Translations under genes and position numbers: made by a program
DNA from: Xenorhabdus griffiniae
Lineage (GTDB): Bacteria; Pseudomonadota; Gammaproteobacteria; Enterobacterales; Enterobacteriaceae
Length of the DNA stretch: 43,077 nt
Assembly (NCBI RefSeq): GCF_015163655.1
Contig: NZ_JADEUF010000022.1
Span: forward strand, 1 to 43,077
Direction of reading: 5' to 3'
Notes under the pieces: generated by a model
The model's database searches: none
The model's input: the letters and a program-made list of their open reading frames with translations, nothing else
What the model was told of the DNA's origin: nothing
Shown here: in pieces, positions 1-11,875 of the stretch
Layout: each line of letters opens with the position of its first letter
How positions within the stretch are numbered: position 1 is the first letter of the stretch

Positions 1-2506
<2,506 letters not shown>

Positions 2507-2599
2507 TTTTTCCTCTCTCGTGGGCGTTCAATTTAGAGAACGGGTAGCCAGACAGCCACCCGGAACATATTCACTGCCGATGAAATACCCAATAGGGGA

Positions 2600-3585
<986 letters not shown>

Positions 3586-3621
3586 TTATCCTCTCTCTGT
3601 CATTATGACAAAACAAGAGGA

Positions 3622-3656
3622 CGCGGAATTTTATTGCTGACTTGACGAGGTGTCAA
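3622..3656 (-). promoter_or_regulatory. str operon sigma-70 promoter
   Basis: On the minus strand there is a perfect -35 box TTGACA (3656-3651). A 17 bp spacer follows, then a -10 box TAAAAT (3633-3628) and a GC-rich discriminator (TCCGCGTCC). It lies about 80 bp upstream of the rpsL start and points into rpsL-rpsG-fusA-tuf. A GC-rich discriminator is typical of stringently controlled ribosomal promoters. Confidence 0.8.
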
Positions 3657-3753
3657 GAAATATACAGTTTTTCTATATCGGCAAAATAATATCGGTAAGG
3701 TACTACTGGTAAAGCGCTGAGCGGGTAAAGTTACTGAAAAGTGCCATTCACAT

Positions 3754-4041
3754 CTACCAGGCAAAATTTTGCTGATGTTTTACCGTTAAACTAACAAAAC
3801 CATTGTAATCAATCACCCTTACACGGTCTGAAATCTGTTCAATCAGCCCACGTGCATTGAGATCTTCCTTCAAAACATAAATGCCTGCCCCGGTACGGAA
3901 TAACTCAGCCAAATAACGGTTATCATTGATACCCAATAACACTCCATTTTGCATCAATAGAACATCATCAGTATCAGATACAAGACCAAGCATTGCATTG
4001 AAGTCGTCATGGTAAGGTGAGCGACTGACAGTATATAACAT
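3754..4041 (-). CDS. tusB: Sulfurtransferase complex subunit TusB
   Basis: TusB is part of the TusBCD hexamer. It helps pass sulfur from TusA to TusE for MnmA-dependent 2-thiolation of the U34 wobble base in tRNAs for Glu, Gln and Lys. The protein is 95 residues, the same length as in E. coli, and belongs to the DsrH/TusB family. Family landmarks include MLYTVSRSP at the start, the NEDL-like KEDLNARGL segment near residues 58-66, and the C-terminal VSLTVKHQQ..AW. It is the last cistron of yheO-tusD-tusC-tusB, 19 bp after tusC. The same cluster lies immediately upstream of rpsL in E. coli. Confidence 0.93.
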   Translation of the reverse strand: MLYTVSRSPYHDDFNAMLGLVSDTDDVLLMQNGVLLGINDNRYLAELFRTGAGIYVLKEDLNARGLIEQISDRVRVIDYNGFVSLTVKHQQNFAW

Positions 4042-4060
4042 GTTACCTGCCTGAAATAGA

Positions 4061-4420
4061 TTAAAATTTCAACACAAAATCATAGCCCGCCAACAATTTT
4101 CGGATTGTTGCGGCAGAAAGAAATTCAGCTTCCAGCACAAAATTGCTGGCTGGACTGCCTCCTCGCATCACCAGATCATCCAGACAAACGTAACATTTAT
4201 CAATGTCATAAAGCGGCAAAACTTTAAAGGTTGAGATGTAGTCACGAGCCAGGATTTTATCCGGCTGCTGATCAGACAGTAATTGAAATACGCCATCAGA
4301 AATAAAGAATACACCGATCTGTTCAGTCAATGCTGACGTCGCAAGCAGTGCATCCAACCCTTCCCTACCGGCAGAAGAGCCGTGAGGAGCTTCAGTAAAA
4401 ACAAAGGCAATTTTTTTCAT
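4061..4420 (-). CDS. tusC: Sulfurtransferase complex subunit TusC
   Basis: TusC is the DsrF-family subunit of the TusBCD sulfur relay complex needed for tRNA 2-thiouridine synthesis. The protein is 119 residues, identical in length to E. coli TusC. It begins [20 protein letters not shown] and contains [20 protein letters not shown], both strongly family-specific. It lies 34 bp downstream of tusD and 19 bp upstream of tusB, so the three genes are almost certainly co-transcribed. Confidence 0.94.
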   Translation of the reverse strand: MKKIAFVFTEAPHGSSAGREGLDALLATSALTEQIGVFFISDGVFQLLSDQQPDKILARDYISTFKVLPLYDIDKCYVCLDDLVMRGGSPASNFVLEAEFLSAATIRKLLAGYDFVLKF

Positions 4421-4454
4421 CGATACCCACGAAGATTCCCAAACCTAACCAGCG

Positions 4455-4850
4455 CTAAAATTGTATGACACGATCACATAGCATCATGGCTTCCGCTAAC
4501 GATCCCAATCCACTAAGCTCAAACCCTTCAGCTAAATTAGCAGCGGGTAGATTCAATTCACGGGCTTGTTGTTCATCTACGATACCACGGCGCAATGCCG
4601 CGGCAACACAAATAAACAGATCGAATTGATGTTGGACTGCCAATATCTGCCAGGCTTTGACCAAATCAAACTCATCATTGGCAGGGGCAACCAATTGATT
4701 GCCGTTTTGGACACCTTCGCGATAAAAAAACACGCTATGCAGTTTATGACCTGAGGCGATCAGCGCCTGAGCAAATTGGTAAGCACTGCTGGCTTGTTGA
4801 GTACCGTAAGCTGGCCCAGTGACCAGCAAACAATAAGACAGTGACGACAT
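4455..4850 (-). CDS. tusD: Sulfurtransferase complex subunit TusD
   Basis: TusD is the DsrE-family subunit that accepts persulfide sulfur from TusA. The chosen start at 4850 gives a 131-residue protein beginning [20 protein letters not shown]. An upstream in-frame ATG at 4871 would add seven residues with no family match. The active-site cysteine is in [10 protein letters not shown] at about residue 81 (Cys78 in E. coli). The stop codon of yheO and this start overlap as TAATG, which supports both the start and translational coupling. The C-terminus ([19 protein letters not shown]) closely matches E. coli. Confidence 0.94.
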   Translation of the reverse strand: MSSLSYCLLVTGPAYGTQQASSAYQFAQALIASGHKLHSVFFYREGVQNGNQLVAPANDEFDLVKAWQILAVQHQFDLFICVAAALRRGIVDEQQARELNLPAANLAEGFELSGLGSLAEAMMLCDRVIQF

Positions 4851-5587
4851 TACTTCTCCGAACCCGCACATTCACCATTTTTAAACTGGCGAATATAGAG
4901 GTATACCGTATGCTTGGAGATATTCAAACGATCAGCGACCTGATTGATGGCATCTTTAATATCAAAGATACCTTTCTCATAAAGGTTCAGCACTACCTGT
5001 CTGTTTTTCGCATTATTGGAAACATTGCGATCAGCATTCACTTCTTCAATAGTAAATTCCAGCGTTTGTGCGACCAGATCATCCACGGAAGAGGCAAAAT
5101 TGACGTTTGAAGCAACTTCATGGGTTTTTTCTGGGATAAAGGTCTGAATAATTTCAGAGAAAGGCACATCAAGGTTCATATTGATGCACAAAAGCCCAAT
5201 GACTCGACGCTGACGATTGCGGATAGCAATCGTGACAGATTTCATCAACGAGCCACTTTTAGCCCGTGTGAAATACGCCCTGGAAACGCTACTGTCTTCA
5301 TCCGTAATATCATGCAACATTCGCAACGCCAGATCAGTAATCGGAGAGCCAATTTTACGCCCTGTATGCTCGCCATTAGCTATTCTGACGGCTGAACATT
5401 TAAGATCTTCCAGTGAATGAAGAACTATTTCACAATGCCCACCAATCAACATAGCCAGGCCATCAACAGCAGCTTCGTAAGATTTTAAAATTTCGTGATC
5501 AATTTCACTAAACGGTTGGTTTTCCAGTAAATCAATATCACTGTTATCAGTTGAGATATTATCACCAATTAATAGTGGGGTAGACAT
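4850..5587 (-). CDS. yheO: YheO-family PAS/HTH transcriptional regulator
   Basis: This is a YheO/DUF2088-type DNA-binding protein, with an N-terminal PAS-like YheO domain (about residues 25-140) and a C-terminal helix-turn-helix (about 195-240). The HTH carries [20 protein letters not shown], nearly identical to E. coli YheO. The first part contains [20 protein letters not shown]. The start at 5587 gives 245 residues and has GGATGG upstream. An ATG at 5599 sits directly on its only possible ribosome site and looks less likely. It overlaps tusD by one base, so it heads the sulfur-relay operon. Its regulatory target is not known to me. Confidence 0.9.
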   Translation of the reverse strand: MSTPLLIGDNISTDNSDIDLLENQPFSEIDHEILKSYEAAVDGLAMLIGGHCEIVLHSLEDLKCSAVRIANGEHTGRKIGSPITDLALRMLHDITDEDSSVSRAYFTRAKSGSLMKSVTIAIRNRQRRVIGLLCINMNLDVPFSEIIQTFIPEKTHEVASNVNFASSVDDLVAQTLEFTIEEVNADRNVSNNAKNRQVVLNLYEKGIFDIKDAINQVADRLNISKHTVYLYIRQFKNGECAGSEK

Positions 5588-6069
5588 GTAATACACCATC
5601 CTTCAAATTCTGACTTTGCCTCACAAAAACACCAGGGCAAGATTTATTATAAAATCATATTACTGCAACTCAGCATCAACTACTTCGATAACTACCTGTT
5701 GTTACAAGCAAGTTAAATAGCCTTATGTGATAAGCTCAAAAAAACAAAAGGTTAAAATATTTGTTCTATATTCTATTCGGACTATTCAGAATAGTGACGT
5801 TAAAACCACATTGAACTGCCGTCAAGCTCTTGCTGAGTATAGCGCAGGGTTCTATCACAGCTTTATGCCGAATCCACCTGAAATACGGAAAGCAATATCC
5901 CATTTAATACCGTGGGAAATAATAAGCAAATAAATTTATTATTCTTTCCATGCTTATTACTAATTACTAATCAAATAGTGATAAATATCAGCAGCAAATC
6001 GAAAGGTGGAAGAAATGTATGATAAAGCAGGAGCCTCAAGCCCCTGCAAATATCTTTTAATTACAGGAA
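5588..6069. other. Non-coding spacer between yheO and fkpA
   Basis: This 482 bp stretch is AT-rich. A TATAAT sequence on the minus strand (5651-5646) could be the -10 box of yheO, but no good -35 is in place. The fkpA terminator lies at its right end. A 68-codon frame from a GTG at 5727 has no ribosome site and no recognisable protein. I see nothing else. Confidence 0.5.
6021..6047 (-). terminator. Intrinsic terminator of fkpA
   Basis: On the minus strand an 8 bp stem (GCAGGGGC paired with GCTCCTGC, one G-U pair) encloses a five-base loop and is followed by TTTATC. It lies 23 bp past the fkpA stop codon. The U-tract is short, so termination may be partial. Confidence 0.6.
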
Positions 6070-6834
6070 TTATTTTGCCTTAGCAGCAGGCTTAATATCC
6101 AGTAATTCAACATTGAAAACTAAAGTGGAGTTAGCTGGAATTTTAGGTAAATTTGCCTGATCATAAGCTAGCTTAGGAGGAATAACTAATGTGATTTCCC
6201 CCCCCTTCTTCACATGCTGTATACCTTCTCTCCAACCCGGAATAACACTGTCCAAACGAATTGTCAGAGGCTCTTTACGGTCATAAGAGCTGTCAAAAAC
6301 CTGACCATCAATCAAAGAACCTTTGTAGTTAACAACGACAGTATCAGTCTCTTTAGGTGCGTTACCAGTACCCTCTTTTTCAATTTTGTAAAGCAGCCCG
6401 GTTTTGGTTTCCACTACACCCGCTTGCTTAGCAAACTCTTTGCGATATTTAGCCCCTTTTTCACCATTTTCACTGGCTTCTTTTTCTACCTTGGCCAAGG
6501 CAGCACTTTTCACTTTAGATTCAAAGGCCTTCAAAGTTTCCTGAATTTCTTTGTCCGTCAGTTTGGCTTTATTATTTAATGCATCTTCAACACCGGCCAG
6601 CAACTGTTCTTTTTCTATATTGATACCGAGCGTTTTCTGCTCTTGCAATGAGTTGGCCATGTAGCCTCCCAAAGAAGCACCCAGAGCATAAGAATTTTGC
6701 TGTTCTGCTGTTTTAAAAGCATTATTTAGTTTTACTTCGTCTTTGGTTTCGGTGTTAGCAGCCAAAACCGAAGGTACGCTAAATGCCACCGCTAGAGTTG
6801 TTGCCAGCAGAGTTGTTTTAAACAATGATTTCAT
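6070..6834 (-). CDS. fkpA: Periplasmic FKBP-type peptidyl-prolyl isomerase FkpA
   Basis: FkpA catalyses proline cis-trans isomerisation and acts as a chaperone for envelope proteins in the periplasm. The start at 6834 gives 254 residues and follows GGAGAATAGG. The longer frame would begin with a TTG four codons upstream. A Sec signal peptide covers residues 1-25 (MKSLFKTTLLATTLAVAFSV..SVLA). The dimerising helical N-domain spans about 40-140, with YALGASLGGYMANSL. The FKBP domain spans about 150-250, with VVNYKGSLIDGQVFDSSYDR, VIPGWREG and TLVFNVELLDI. The gene lies between yheO and slyX as in E. coli. Confidence 0.95.
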   Translation of the reverse strand: MKSLFKTTLLATTLAVAFSVPSVLAANTETKDEVKLNNAFKTAEQQNSYALGASLGGYMANSLQEQKTLGINIEKEQLLAGVEDALNNKAKLTDKEIQETLKAFESKVKSAALAKVEKEASENGEKGAKYRKEFAKQAGVVETKTGLLYKIEKEGTGNAPKETDTVVVNYKGSLIDGQVFDSSYDRKEPLTIRLDSVIPGWREGIQHVKKGGEITLVIPPKLAYDQANLPKIPANSTLVFNVELLDIKPAAKAK

Positions 6835-7078
6835 CCTATTCTCCAATAAGTTTGGGTGGGGTTACCATCAGCATAGGTCATAACGTTTACTATAACCGCC
6901 TAAGGAAACCAATGACAATATTTGCTATACCTTGCCATAAAAATCGTTGAGACAACATTAAAGCAAAGAGGTTTCGTGAGATCCTATTTCATTGGATATA
7001 TGTGCATTATAGTGGCATCTTGATCGAATTATCGGTTCGTCATTTAAATTAATTGATTCAGAGGCAGGAGGAAAGATA

Positions 7079-7297
7079 ATGGAGTTATCTGAATTTGAAC
7101 GAAGATTTGAACAACTAGAAACCAAGCTTGCTTATCAAGAAGCCACCATTGAAGCATTGAATCAGGAAGTGATAAAGCAACAGATCGAAACTGACAGATT
7201 GAAAGAACAACTAAAATTAATTACTGAGCGTCTAAAAAACCACCAAACATCCATCATTGCACCACTTTCTGAAGAAACACCGCCCCCCCATTACTGA
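7079..7297 (+). CDS. slyX: SlyX family coiled-coil protein
   Basis: This is a 72-residue protein of the SlyX family, matching E. coli SlyX in length and position. Almost all of it is one amphipathic coiled coil (ELSEFERRFEQLETKLAYQE and the following heptads up to about residue 55). A proline-rich tail ends PPPHY, a family signature. It is preceded by AGGCAGGAGG, 9 nt before the ATG. The biochemical role of SlyX is not established. It is transcribed toward slyD, with a shared bidirectional hairpin between them. Confidence 0.9.
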   Translation: MELSEFERRFEQLETKLAYQEATIEALNQEVIKQQIETDRLKEQLKLITERLKNHQTSIIAPLSEETPPPHY

Positions 7298-7342
7298 TAT
7301 TCATCAGGGAAGTTCGCTGCCAGGGAAGGCTAAACGCAAAAT

Positions 7343-7376
7343 AAAAAAGAGAAGCTTAAAACCCGCTTCCCTTTTT
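7343..7376. terminator. Bidirectional terminator between slyX and slyD
   Basis: A short GAAGC/GCTTC stem has an A-rich left flank (AAAAAAGA) and a T-rich right flank (CCCTTTTT). It therefore gives a hairpin plus U-tract on both strands. It sits in the gap between convergent slyX and slyD. Confidence 0.6.
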
Positions 7377-7387
7377 CTGCTTAAATC

Positions 7388-7924
7388 TTAATGGCAGCTA
7401 CCACCGCAGCATCCATGGTCACCGTGATCGTGATCATGGTGGTGATCACCACAGCCACCCTGACCATGTACATGGCCATGAGCCAATTCTTCTTCGGTTG
7501 CTTCGCGGATCGCAACAATTTCAACATTGAATTTCAGATTCTGGCCAGCCAGCATGTGGTTCGCATCAACAACTACTTCATCACCTTCTATCGCAGTGAT
7601 TTCTACTGGAATAGGCCCCTGATCTGTGTCAGCCAGGAAACGCATACCAACTTGAAGATCATCAACACCAACAAACACATCTTTTGGTGCACGCTGAACC
7701 AAGTTGTCATCATACTGACCGTATGCATCTGCTGCTTCTACGCTCACATCAAAACGTTCACCCACCTCACGGCCTTCCAGTGCTTTCTCTAATCCGCTGA
7801 TCAGAGAACCACGGCCATGCAGATAGTCTAACGGTGCGCTCACCGAGGACTCATCAACTAAAACACCGTCTTCTGTTCTTACTTGATAAGCCAGGCTGAC
7901 CACCAAGTCTTTTGCTACTTTCAT
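7388..7924 (-). CDS. slyD: FKBP-type peptidyl-prolyl isomerase SlyD with metal-binding tail
   Basis: SlyD is a cytoplasmic prolyl isomerase and chaperone that also binds nickel and assists [NiFe]-hydrogenase maturation. The protein is 178 residues. The FKBP core (about 1-70 and 120-150) starts MKVAKDLVVSLAYQVRTEDG and is split by the IF chaperone flap (about 75-120, with GVDDLQVGMRFLADTDQGPI). From about residue 145 a His/Cys-rich tail carries GHVHGQGGCGDHHHDHDHGD followed by GCCGGSCH, the metal-binding segment. The ribosome site is GAGTTGTC-like and modest. The gene is convergent with slyX, as in E. coli. Confidence 0.95.
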   Translation of the reverse strand: MKVAKDLVVSLAYQVRTEDGVLVDESSVSAPLDYLHGRGSLISGLEKALEGREVGERFDVSVEAADAYGQYDDNLVQRAPKDVFVGVDDLQVGMRFLADTDQGPIPVEITAIEGDEVVVDANHMLAGQNLKFNVEIVAIREATEEELAHGHVHGQGGCGDHHHDHDHGDHGCCGGSCH

Positions 7925-8058
7925 GACAACTCCTACATACCCGAGGGGAAAAACCCGTGAGGGAAAATTTTTACTGCTTAAAAAAATGCTGCCAATTGTA
8001 ACGGAATTCTACGTTACTGTACCTAGGCAATAGCAAAATTTATCCACAATTCGTTGTA

Positions 8059-8164
8059 TATACCAATCTCACTTCAAGATGCATGTAATTTCTCCCCGCG
8101 AAGCGGGGAGAAATCAGGTTTCATATCGTGTTGTAAATTGCAGCTTGAAGTTTAATGCGTATAT
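8059..8164 (+). repeat. Dispersed palindromic repeat, long form (copy 1)
   Basis: This is a ~105 bp element with imperfect inverted ends: ATACCAATCTCACTTCAAG on the left and CTTGAAGTTTAATGCGTAT on the right. The middle holds a strong hairpin, CTCCCCGCGAAGCGGGGAG. It lies 9 bp beyond the yheV stop codon, where the hairpin could also act on yheV mRNA ends. The same sequence recurs at 10595, 31278 and 42907 and in shorter forms elsewhere in the window. Confidence 0.9.
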
Positions 8165-8172
8165 GTATTGAG

Positions 8173-8376
8173 TTACTGTGGTGTAAAGATGCCAATGACC
8201 TGTTCCTGCTCTCTGACATGCGAGGTGACAGCTTCATCCGTCTGCCGCTGTATATGACCACAATGGACACATTCAACAACATCAACCTTATTCTCCTGCC
8301 ACATTGCCAGCGTATCCTGTGATTGGCATTTCGGACAAACCGCTCCTGCAATAAAACGCTTACGACTAATTGACAT
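8173..8376 (-). CDS. yheV: YheV family putative zinc-ribbon protein
   Basis: This is a 67-residue protein of the YheV/DUF2387 family, of unknown function. Two CxxC pairs (AVCPKCQSQ near residues 13-17 and VECVHCGHI near 35-39) suggest a small zinc ribbon. The N-terminus (SRKRFIAGA) and C-terminus (REQEQVIGIFTP) match E. coli YheV. The ATG at 8376 has TTAGGGGGAAT upstream. In E. coli yheV lies beside slyD and kefB-kefG. Here the kef genes are absent and yheS follows instead. A different-frame ORF from 8351 on the same strand is a shadow. Confidence 0.88.
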   Translation of the reverse strand: MSISRKRFIAGAVCPKCQSQDTLAMWQENKVDVVECVHCGHIQRQTDEAVTSHVREQEQVIGIFTPQ

Positions 8377-8447
8377 AATTCCCCCTAAGACGTGTCAGAA
8401 CCTCTATTTTCCGCTACCATGCACACCAGACACTTAAAATTGCATAC

Positions 8448-8578
8448 ATATACCCAATAGCTTTCAAATTGCGGCACATCGATCACTATACGCATCAACG
8501 GCCACTATGCATATCAATATACGATTGGTATGGGGAACGCAGTCAACAAAGCAGCAACTTGAAAGATGAAGGATATAT
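8448..8578. repeat. Second palindromic repeat family, ~130 bp imperfect inverted repeat
   Basis: The ends ATATACCCAATAGCTTTCAA and ACTTGAAAGATGAAGGATAT are imperfect inverted copies of each other and bracket 131 bp. I recall ends of this type (ATACCCAATA..TTTCAAGTTGCAGC) as common in intergenic regions of enteric bacteria. The interior includes ATACGCAT (8488-8495) and GATTGGTAT (8523-8531), which look like the end motifs of the other repeat family in this window. It occupies most of the yheV-yheS gap. Confidence 0.65.
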
Positions 8579-8625
8579 AAATCTAACTATTAATTAACTT
8601 AACACATTATATATAGACGGCATCT

Positions 8626-10581
8626 ATGATTGTTTTCTCTTCACTGCAAATCCGTCGTGGCATTCGCATCCTGCTGGATAACGCCAACGCAACCATCAAT
8701 CCTGGACAAAAAGTCGGATTAGTTGGTAAAAATGGCTGTGGTAAATCTACCCTGCTTGCATTACTGAAAGATGAACTTCAAGCTGAAAATGGCTCTGTCA
8801 CCTTCCCTAACAACTGGGCACTGGCTTGGGTTAATCAGGAAACGCCAGCCCTGGAAACATCAGCATTGGAATATGTCATCGATGGTGACCGTGAATTCCG
8901 GCAATTGGAACAAAAACTCAAAATCGCCAACGAACAAAATGACGGCCATGCTATAGCTCATCTTCATGGTTTACTTGATACTATTCAGGCATGGACAATC
9001 CGCGCCCGCGCCGCTAGTTTGTTGCACGGATTAGGTTTTTCCCAGATTCAGCTAGAACAGCCGGTACGTTCATTCTCTGGTGGTTGGCGTATGCGCCTCA
9101 ACCTGGCACAAGCGTTAATCTGCCGCTCTGATTTGCTATTACTCGACGAACCGACCAACCACCTTGATCTGGACGCGGTTATCTGGCTGGAAAAATGGTT
9201 GAAGAGTTATACCGGCACCTTGATCCTAATTTCCCACGATCGCGATTTTCTCGATCCAATCATCGATAAAATTCTGCACATTGAGCAGCAAGATCTATAC
9301 GAATATACCGGTAACTACTCTTCCTTCGAACGGCAACGCGCGGCCAAACTTGCCCAGCAACAGGCGCTATACCAAAGCCAACAGGAAAAAGTGGCCCATT
9401 TACAAAGCTATATTGACCGCTTCCGCGCCAAAGCCTCTAAAGCGAAACAGGCACAAAGCCGCATCAAAATGCTGGAACGTATGGAGCTTATCGCGCCCGC
9501 GCATGTCGATAACCCTTTCCATTTCAGCTTCCGCCAGCCGGACAACCTGCCAAATCCTCTCTTAAACATGGATAAAGTCAGTGCTGGCTACGGTGAAAAA
9601 ACGGTATTGAACTCGATCAAATTAAATTTGGTGCCAGGTTCACGGATCGGCCTGCTAGGTCGCAATGGTGCGGGTAAATCCACACTGATCAAATTGCTGG
9701 CAGGAGAGCTGGCACCTCAGCACGGAGACATTGCCTTATCAAAAGGCATTAAACTGGGTTATTTCGCACAGCACCAACTGGAATACCTGCGGGCAGATGA
9801 ATCTCCATTACAACATTTAGCCCGAATCGCTCCCCAAGAAACGGAGCAACAGCTTCGGGATTATCTGGGAGGATTTGGCTTCAAAGGCGATCAAGTGACC
9901 GATCCAAGCGGACGTTTTTCCGGTGGTGAAAAAGCGCGTTTGGTACTGGCTCTGATTGTCTGGCAACGCCCAAACCTCCTTTTGCTTGACGAACCGACCA
10001 ACCACCTTGATCTCGACATGAGACAGGCATTGACTGAAGCACTGATTGATTTCGAAGGTGCGTTGGTCGTCGTATCGCACGACAGACATTTACTGCGTTC
10101 TACAACCGATGAGCTTTATCTGGTGCATGATGGCAAAGTAGAACTTTTTAAAGGCGATTTAGAGGATTATCAGCAATGGCTCACTGAACTGCAACGCCAG
10201 CAAATGCGGGATAGTCAGGAAAAAGAAAAATCAGAAACCGAATCTTCAACGAATGGCACTCAAAATTACAGTGCCCAAGAGCGTAAAGATCAAAAACGGC
10301 GTGAAGCTGAATTCCGTAACCAAACGCAGCCATTGCGCAAACAGCTTGCCACCCTTGAAAAACAGATGGAGAAACTGGGAACGGCATTGACGGAATTAGA
10401 AGAGAAGCTGTCAGACAACACACTTTACGACCATGATCGTAAAACTGAACTGACTGAATGCCTGCATCAGCAAACGCAAACAAAATCCAAACTGGAAGAT
10501 ACTGAAATGGAATGGTTAGACATTCAGGAACAGCTCGAACACATGACAGCAGAATTTAATGCGAGTCAAGGAGTCAGCTAA
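8626..10581 (+). CDS. yheS: ABC-F family ATPase YheS
   Basis: ABC-F proteins are soluble twin-ATPase proteins without membrane segments. Most act on the ribosome, where E. coli YheS is thought to relieve stalling. The protein is 651 residues. The first ATPase domain has Walker A GKNGCGKST (about residues 34-42), the signature FSGGWRMRL (about 150) and Walker B LLLDEPTNHLDLDAV (about 180). A linker with AKASKAKQAQSRIKMLERM follows. The second domain has GRNGAGKST (about 345), FSGGEKARL and LLLDEPTNHLDLDM. A charged coiled-coil tail spans about 525-645. In E. coli yheT and yheU follow. Here yheT is missing and yheU lies 5.6 kb away. Confidence 0.95.
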   Translation: MIVFSSLQIRRGIRILLDNANATINPGQKVGLVGKNGCGKSTLLALLKDELQAENGSVTFPNNWALAWVNQETPALETSALEYVIDGDREFRQLEQKLKIANEQNDGHAIAHLHGLLDTIQAWTIRARAASLLHGLGFSQIQLEQPVRSFSGGWRMRLNLAQALICRSDLLLLDEPTNHLDLDAVIWLEKWLKSYTGTLILISHDRDFLDPIIDKILHIEQQDLYEYTGNYSSFERQRAAKLAQQQALYQSQQEKVAHLQSYIDRFRAKASKAKQAQSRIKMLERMELIAPAHVDNPFHFSFRQPDNLPNPLLNMDKVSAGYGEKTVLNSIKLNLVPGSRIGLLGRNGAGKSTLIKLLAGELAPQHGDIALSKGIKLGYFAQHQLEYLRADESPLQHLARIAPQETEQQLRDYLGGFGFKGDQVTDPSGRFSGGEKARLVLALIVWQRPNLLLLDEPTNHLDLDMRQALTEALIDFEGALVVVSHDRHLLRSTTDELYLVHDGKVELFKGDLEDYQQWLTELQRQQMRDSQEKEKSETESSTNGTQNYSAQERKDQKRREAEFRNQTQPLRKQLATLEKQMEKLGTALTELEEKLSDNTLYDHDRKTELTECLHQQTQTKSKLEDTEMEWLDIQEQLEHMTAEFNASQGVS

Positions 10582-10594
10582 ATTTTTCAGATAC

Positions 10595-10698
10595 ATACGC
10601 ATTAAACTTCAAGTTGCAATTTACAACACGATATGAAACTTGATGCCTCCCCGCTTTGCGGGGAGAAATCACACGCATCTTGAAAGTGAGATTGGTAT
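10595..10698 (-). repeat. Dispersed palindromic repeat, long form (copy 2, inverted)
   Basis: This copy is in the opposite orientation, starting ATACGCATTAAACTTCAAG and ending ATTGGTAT, with the central hairpin CTCCCCGCTTTGCGGGGAG. It lies 13 bp after the yheS stop codon and marks the left border of the accessory segment before yheU. Confidence 0.88.
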
Positions 10699-10734
10699 AA
10701 ATAGGTTTTCATAATACTGAGAGTATCAGATGTT

Positions 10735-10777
10735 GGCGTTCCTTACCCCGCGCGCCGCGCGGGGTAAGGAATACGCC
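10735..10777. repeat. GC-rich perfect-arm hairpin
   Basis: The arms GGCGTTCCTTACCCCGCGC and GCGCGGGGTAAGGAATACGCC pair along almost their full length with a three-base loop. The right arm has two extra bases. No U-tract follows, so it is not a standard terminator. It stands out from its AT-rich surroundings and resembles a REP-type palindromic unit. Confidence 0.65.
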
Positions 10778-10799
10778 TATCATTTTGAAACGCTATTTA

Positions 10800-10830
10800 T
10801 AATCGGGTATTGTCATTCAATGCCCGATTA
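10800..10830. terminator. Possible terminator hairpin
   Basis: TAATCGGGTATTG and CAATGCCCGATTA form a 13 bp stem with one G-U pair and a five-base loop. On the plus strand TTCCCTGTTT follows. It could stop readthrough from yheS, 219 bp upstream, or from the LysR gene on the minus strand. Confidence 0.45.
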
Positions 10831-10981
10831 TTCCCTGTTTGCAAACAACCAGAATACTCACCGTAAAAAATAATAACTCATCAATTATGCAGGCGATGAT
10901 TTATTTTACAAATTACACCTCAAGCTTGATTATAATAAGAAAAAAATGATATTTCGTATAAAACAAGTCATAATCAATGAG

Positions 10982-11875
10982 TTATATATTAGCAACTAAA
11001 GCAGAAAAGTTTTCAGCATCTTCAATCAAAGGTTCATCTATAGATTTTGCCCATACCACACCAAGATCAATTTTTTTATCCGTTTCAACGATTTCTAAAA
11101 AATTCATATAATACTCAGGAATAGAGCGAATAATCCGTTTAGGTACACAGGTATAGGCATTATTTTTTGTAATCATCTCTACTATCAACATGATATCATT
11201 TGTTTTTAATAGCAAATGCATATTGTCACCAGTATAAACAGGAAAAACATTGAGACAATCTGCTAACTCAGTCATCTCTTTCTTTTCTGGTGAATTTGTC
11301 GAAGTAACTCCGTTCCCAAACTGACTTAAAGCTGTTCTGCATCTAGATATCAGATGACTTCCTTTTTTAAAGATATAGATCAATCTTTCCGTAAACACCC
11401 TTTTTGCCTCTAATTGAGCAATAATAGATGATAGCGGCATCACTGCAACATGTAACATCCCTGCATTCAATAAATTTATCTGTTGCTCAACTGACAGTCC
11501 AGTCACCAATGACAGCACGACATTCCCTTTTTTTTCCACGATCTGATTCTCTATTTGGGAATAATTGTGGATAGGAAAACAAGAGCCAACGTATAAGTGC
11601 CTGACCATCTCCTCTTTTGAATCGAAATGAACCTGACTTTTGAATTGTTCATAATGAGATAAAAATTTCCGGGTATTTTCCAACGTCTTCTGCCCAAAAT
11701 CTGTCAACCTTGTTCCATTTGGTCCCCTTGTAAATAGTGACGCACCAAGAATATCTTCCAACCCGTGGATTTTCTTCGTCAAGGCCGGCTGAGAAAGATA
11801 AAGCCTCTCAGAAGCCTTATGATAATTAAGCGTTTCAGCCAAAACGATAAAAGCTTCAAGATTGCGTATATCCAT
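10982..11875 (-). CDS. LysR-type transcriptional regulator (target unknown)
   Basis: This is a 297-residue LysR-family protein from the ATG at 11875. A start at 11914 would add 13 residues and has no ribosome site. The winged HTH lies at residues 1-60 (DIRNLEAFIVLAETLNYHKA, LYLSQPALTKKIHGLED). A substrate-binding co-inducer domain follows from about 90, with VLSLVTGLSVEQQINLLNAG. The gene is notably AT-rich compared with yheS. The neighbours on both sides are repeat-filled DNA, so no partner gene is evident. The mur genes start 1.16 kb away on the other strand. The known mur regulator MurR is of the RpiR family, so this is probably unrelated. Weakly matched co-inducer domains such as this do not allow a ligand call. 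Confidence 0.85.
   Translation of the reverse strand: MDIRNLEAFIVLAETLNYHKASERLYLSQPALTKKIHGLEDILGASLFTRGPNGTRLTDFGQKTLENTRKFLSHYEQFKSQVHFDSKEEMVRHLYVGSCFPIHNYSQIENQIVEKKGNVVLSLVTGLSVEQQINLLNAGMLHVAVMPLSSIIAQLEAKRVFTERLIYIFKKGSHLISRCRTALSQFGNGVTSTNSPEKKEMTELADCLNVFPVYTGDNMHLLLKTNDIMLIVEMITKNNAYTCVPKRIIRSIPEYYMNFLEIVETDKKIDLGVVWAKSIDEPLIEDAENFSALVANI

Larger units (their letters stand above)
10582..10981. other. Non-coding junction with three successive hairpins
   Basis: This 400 bp stretch holds the long repeat (10595-10698), a very GC-rich hairpin (10735-10777), and a third inverted repeat (10800-10830). The last 150 bp before the LysR gene are AT-rich with no recognisable signal. Confidence 0.6.

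Noticed and set aside
5727-5933. 68-codon frame between yheO and fkpA
   Set aside because: It begins with GTG, has no Shine-Dalgarno sequence and no family resemblance, and lies in AT-rich spacer.
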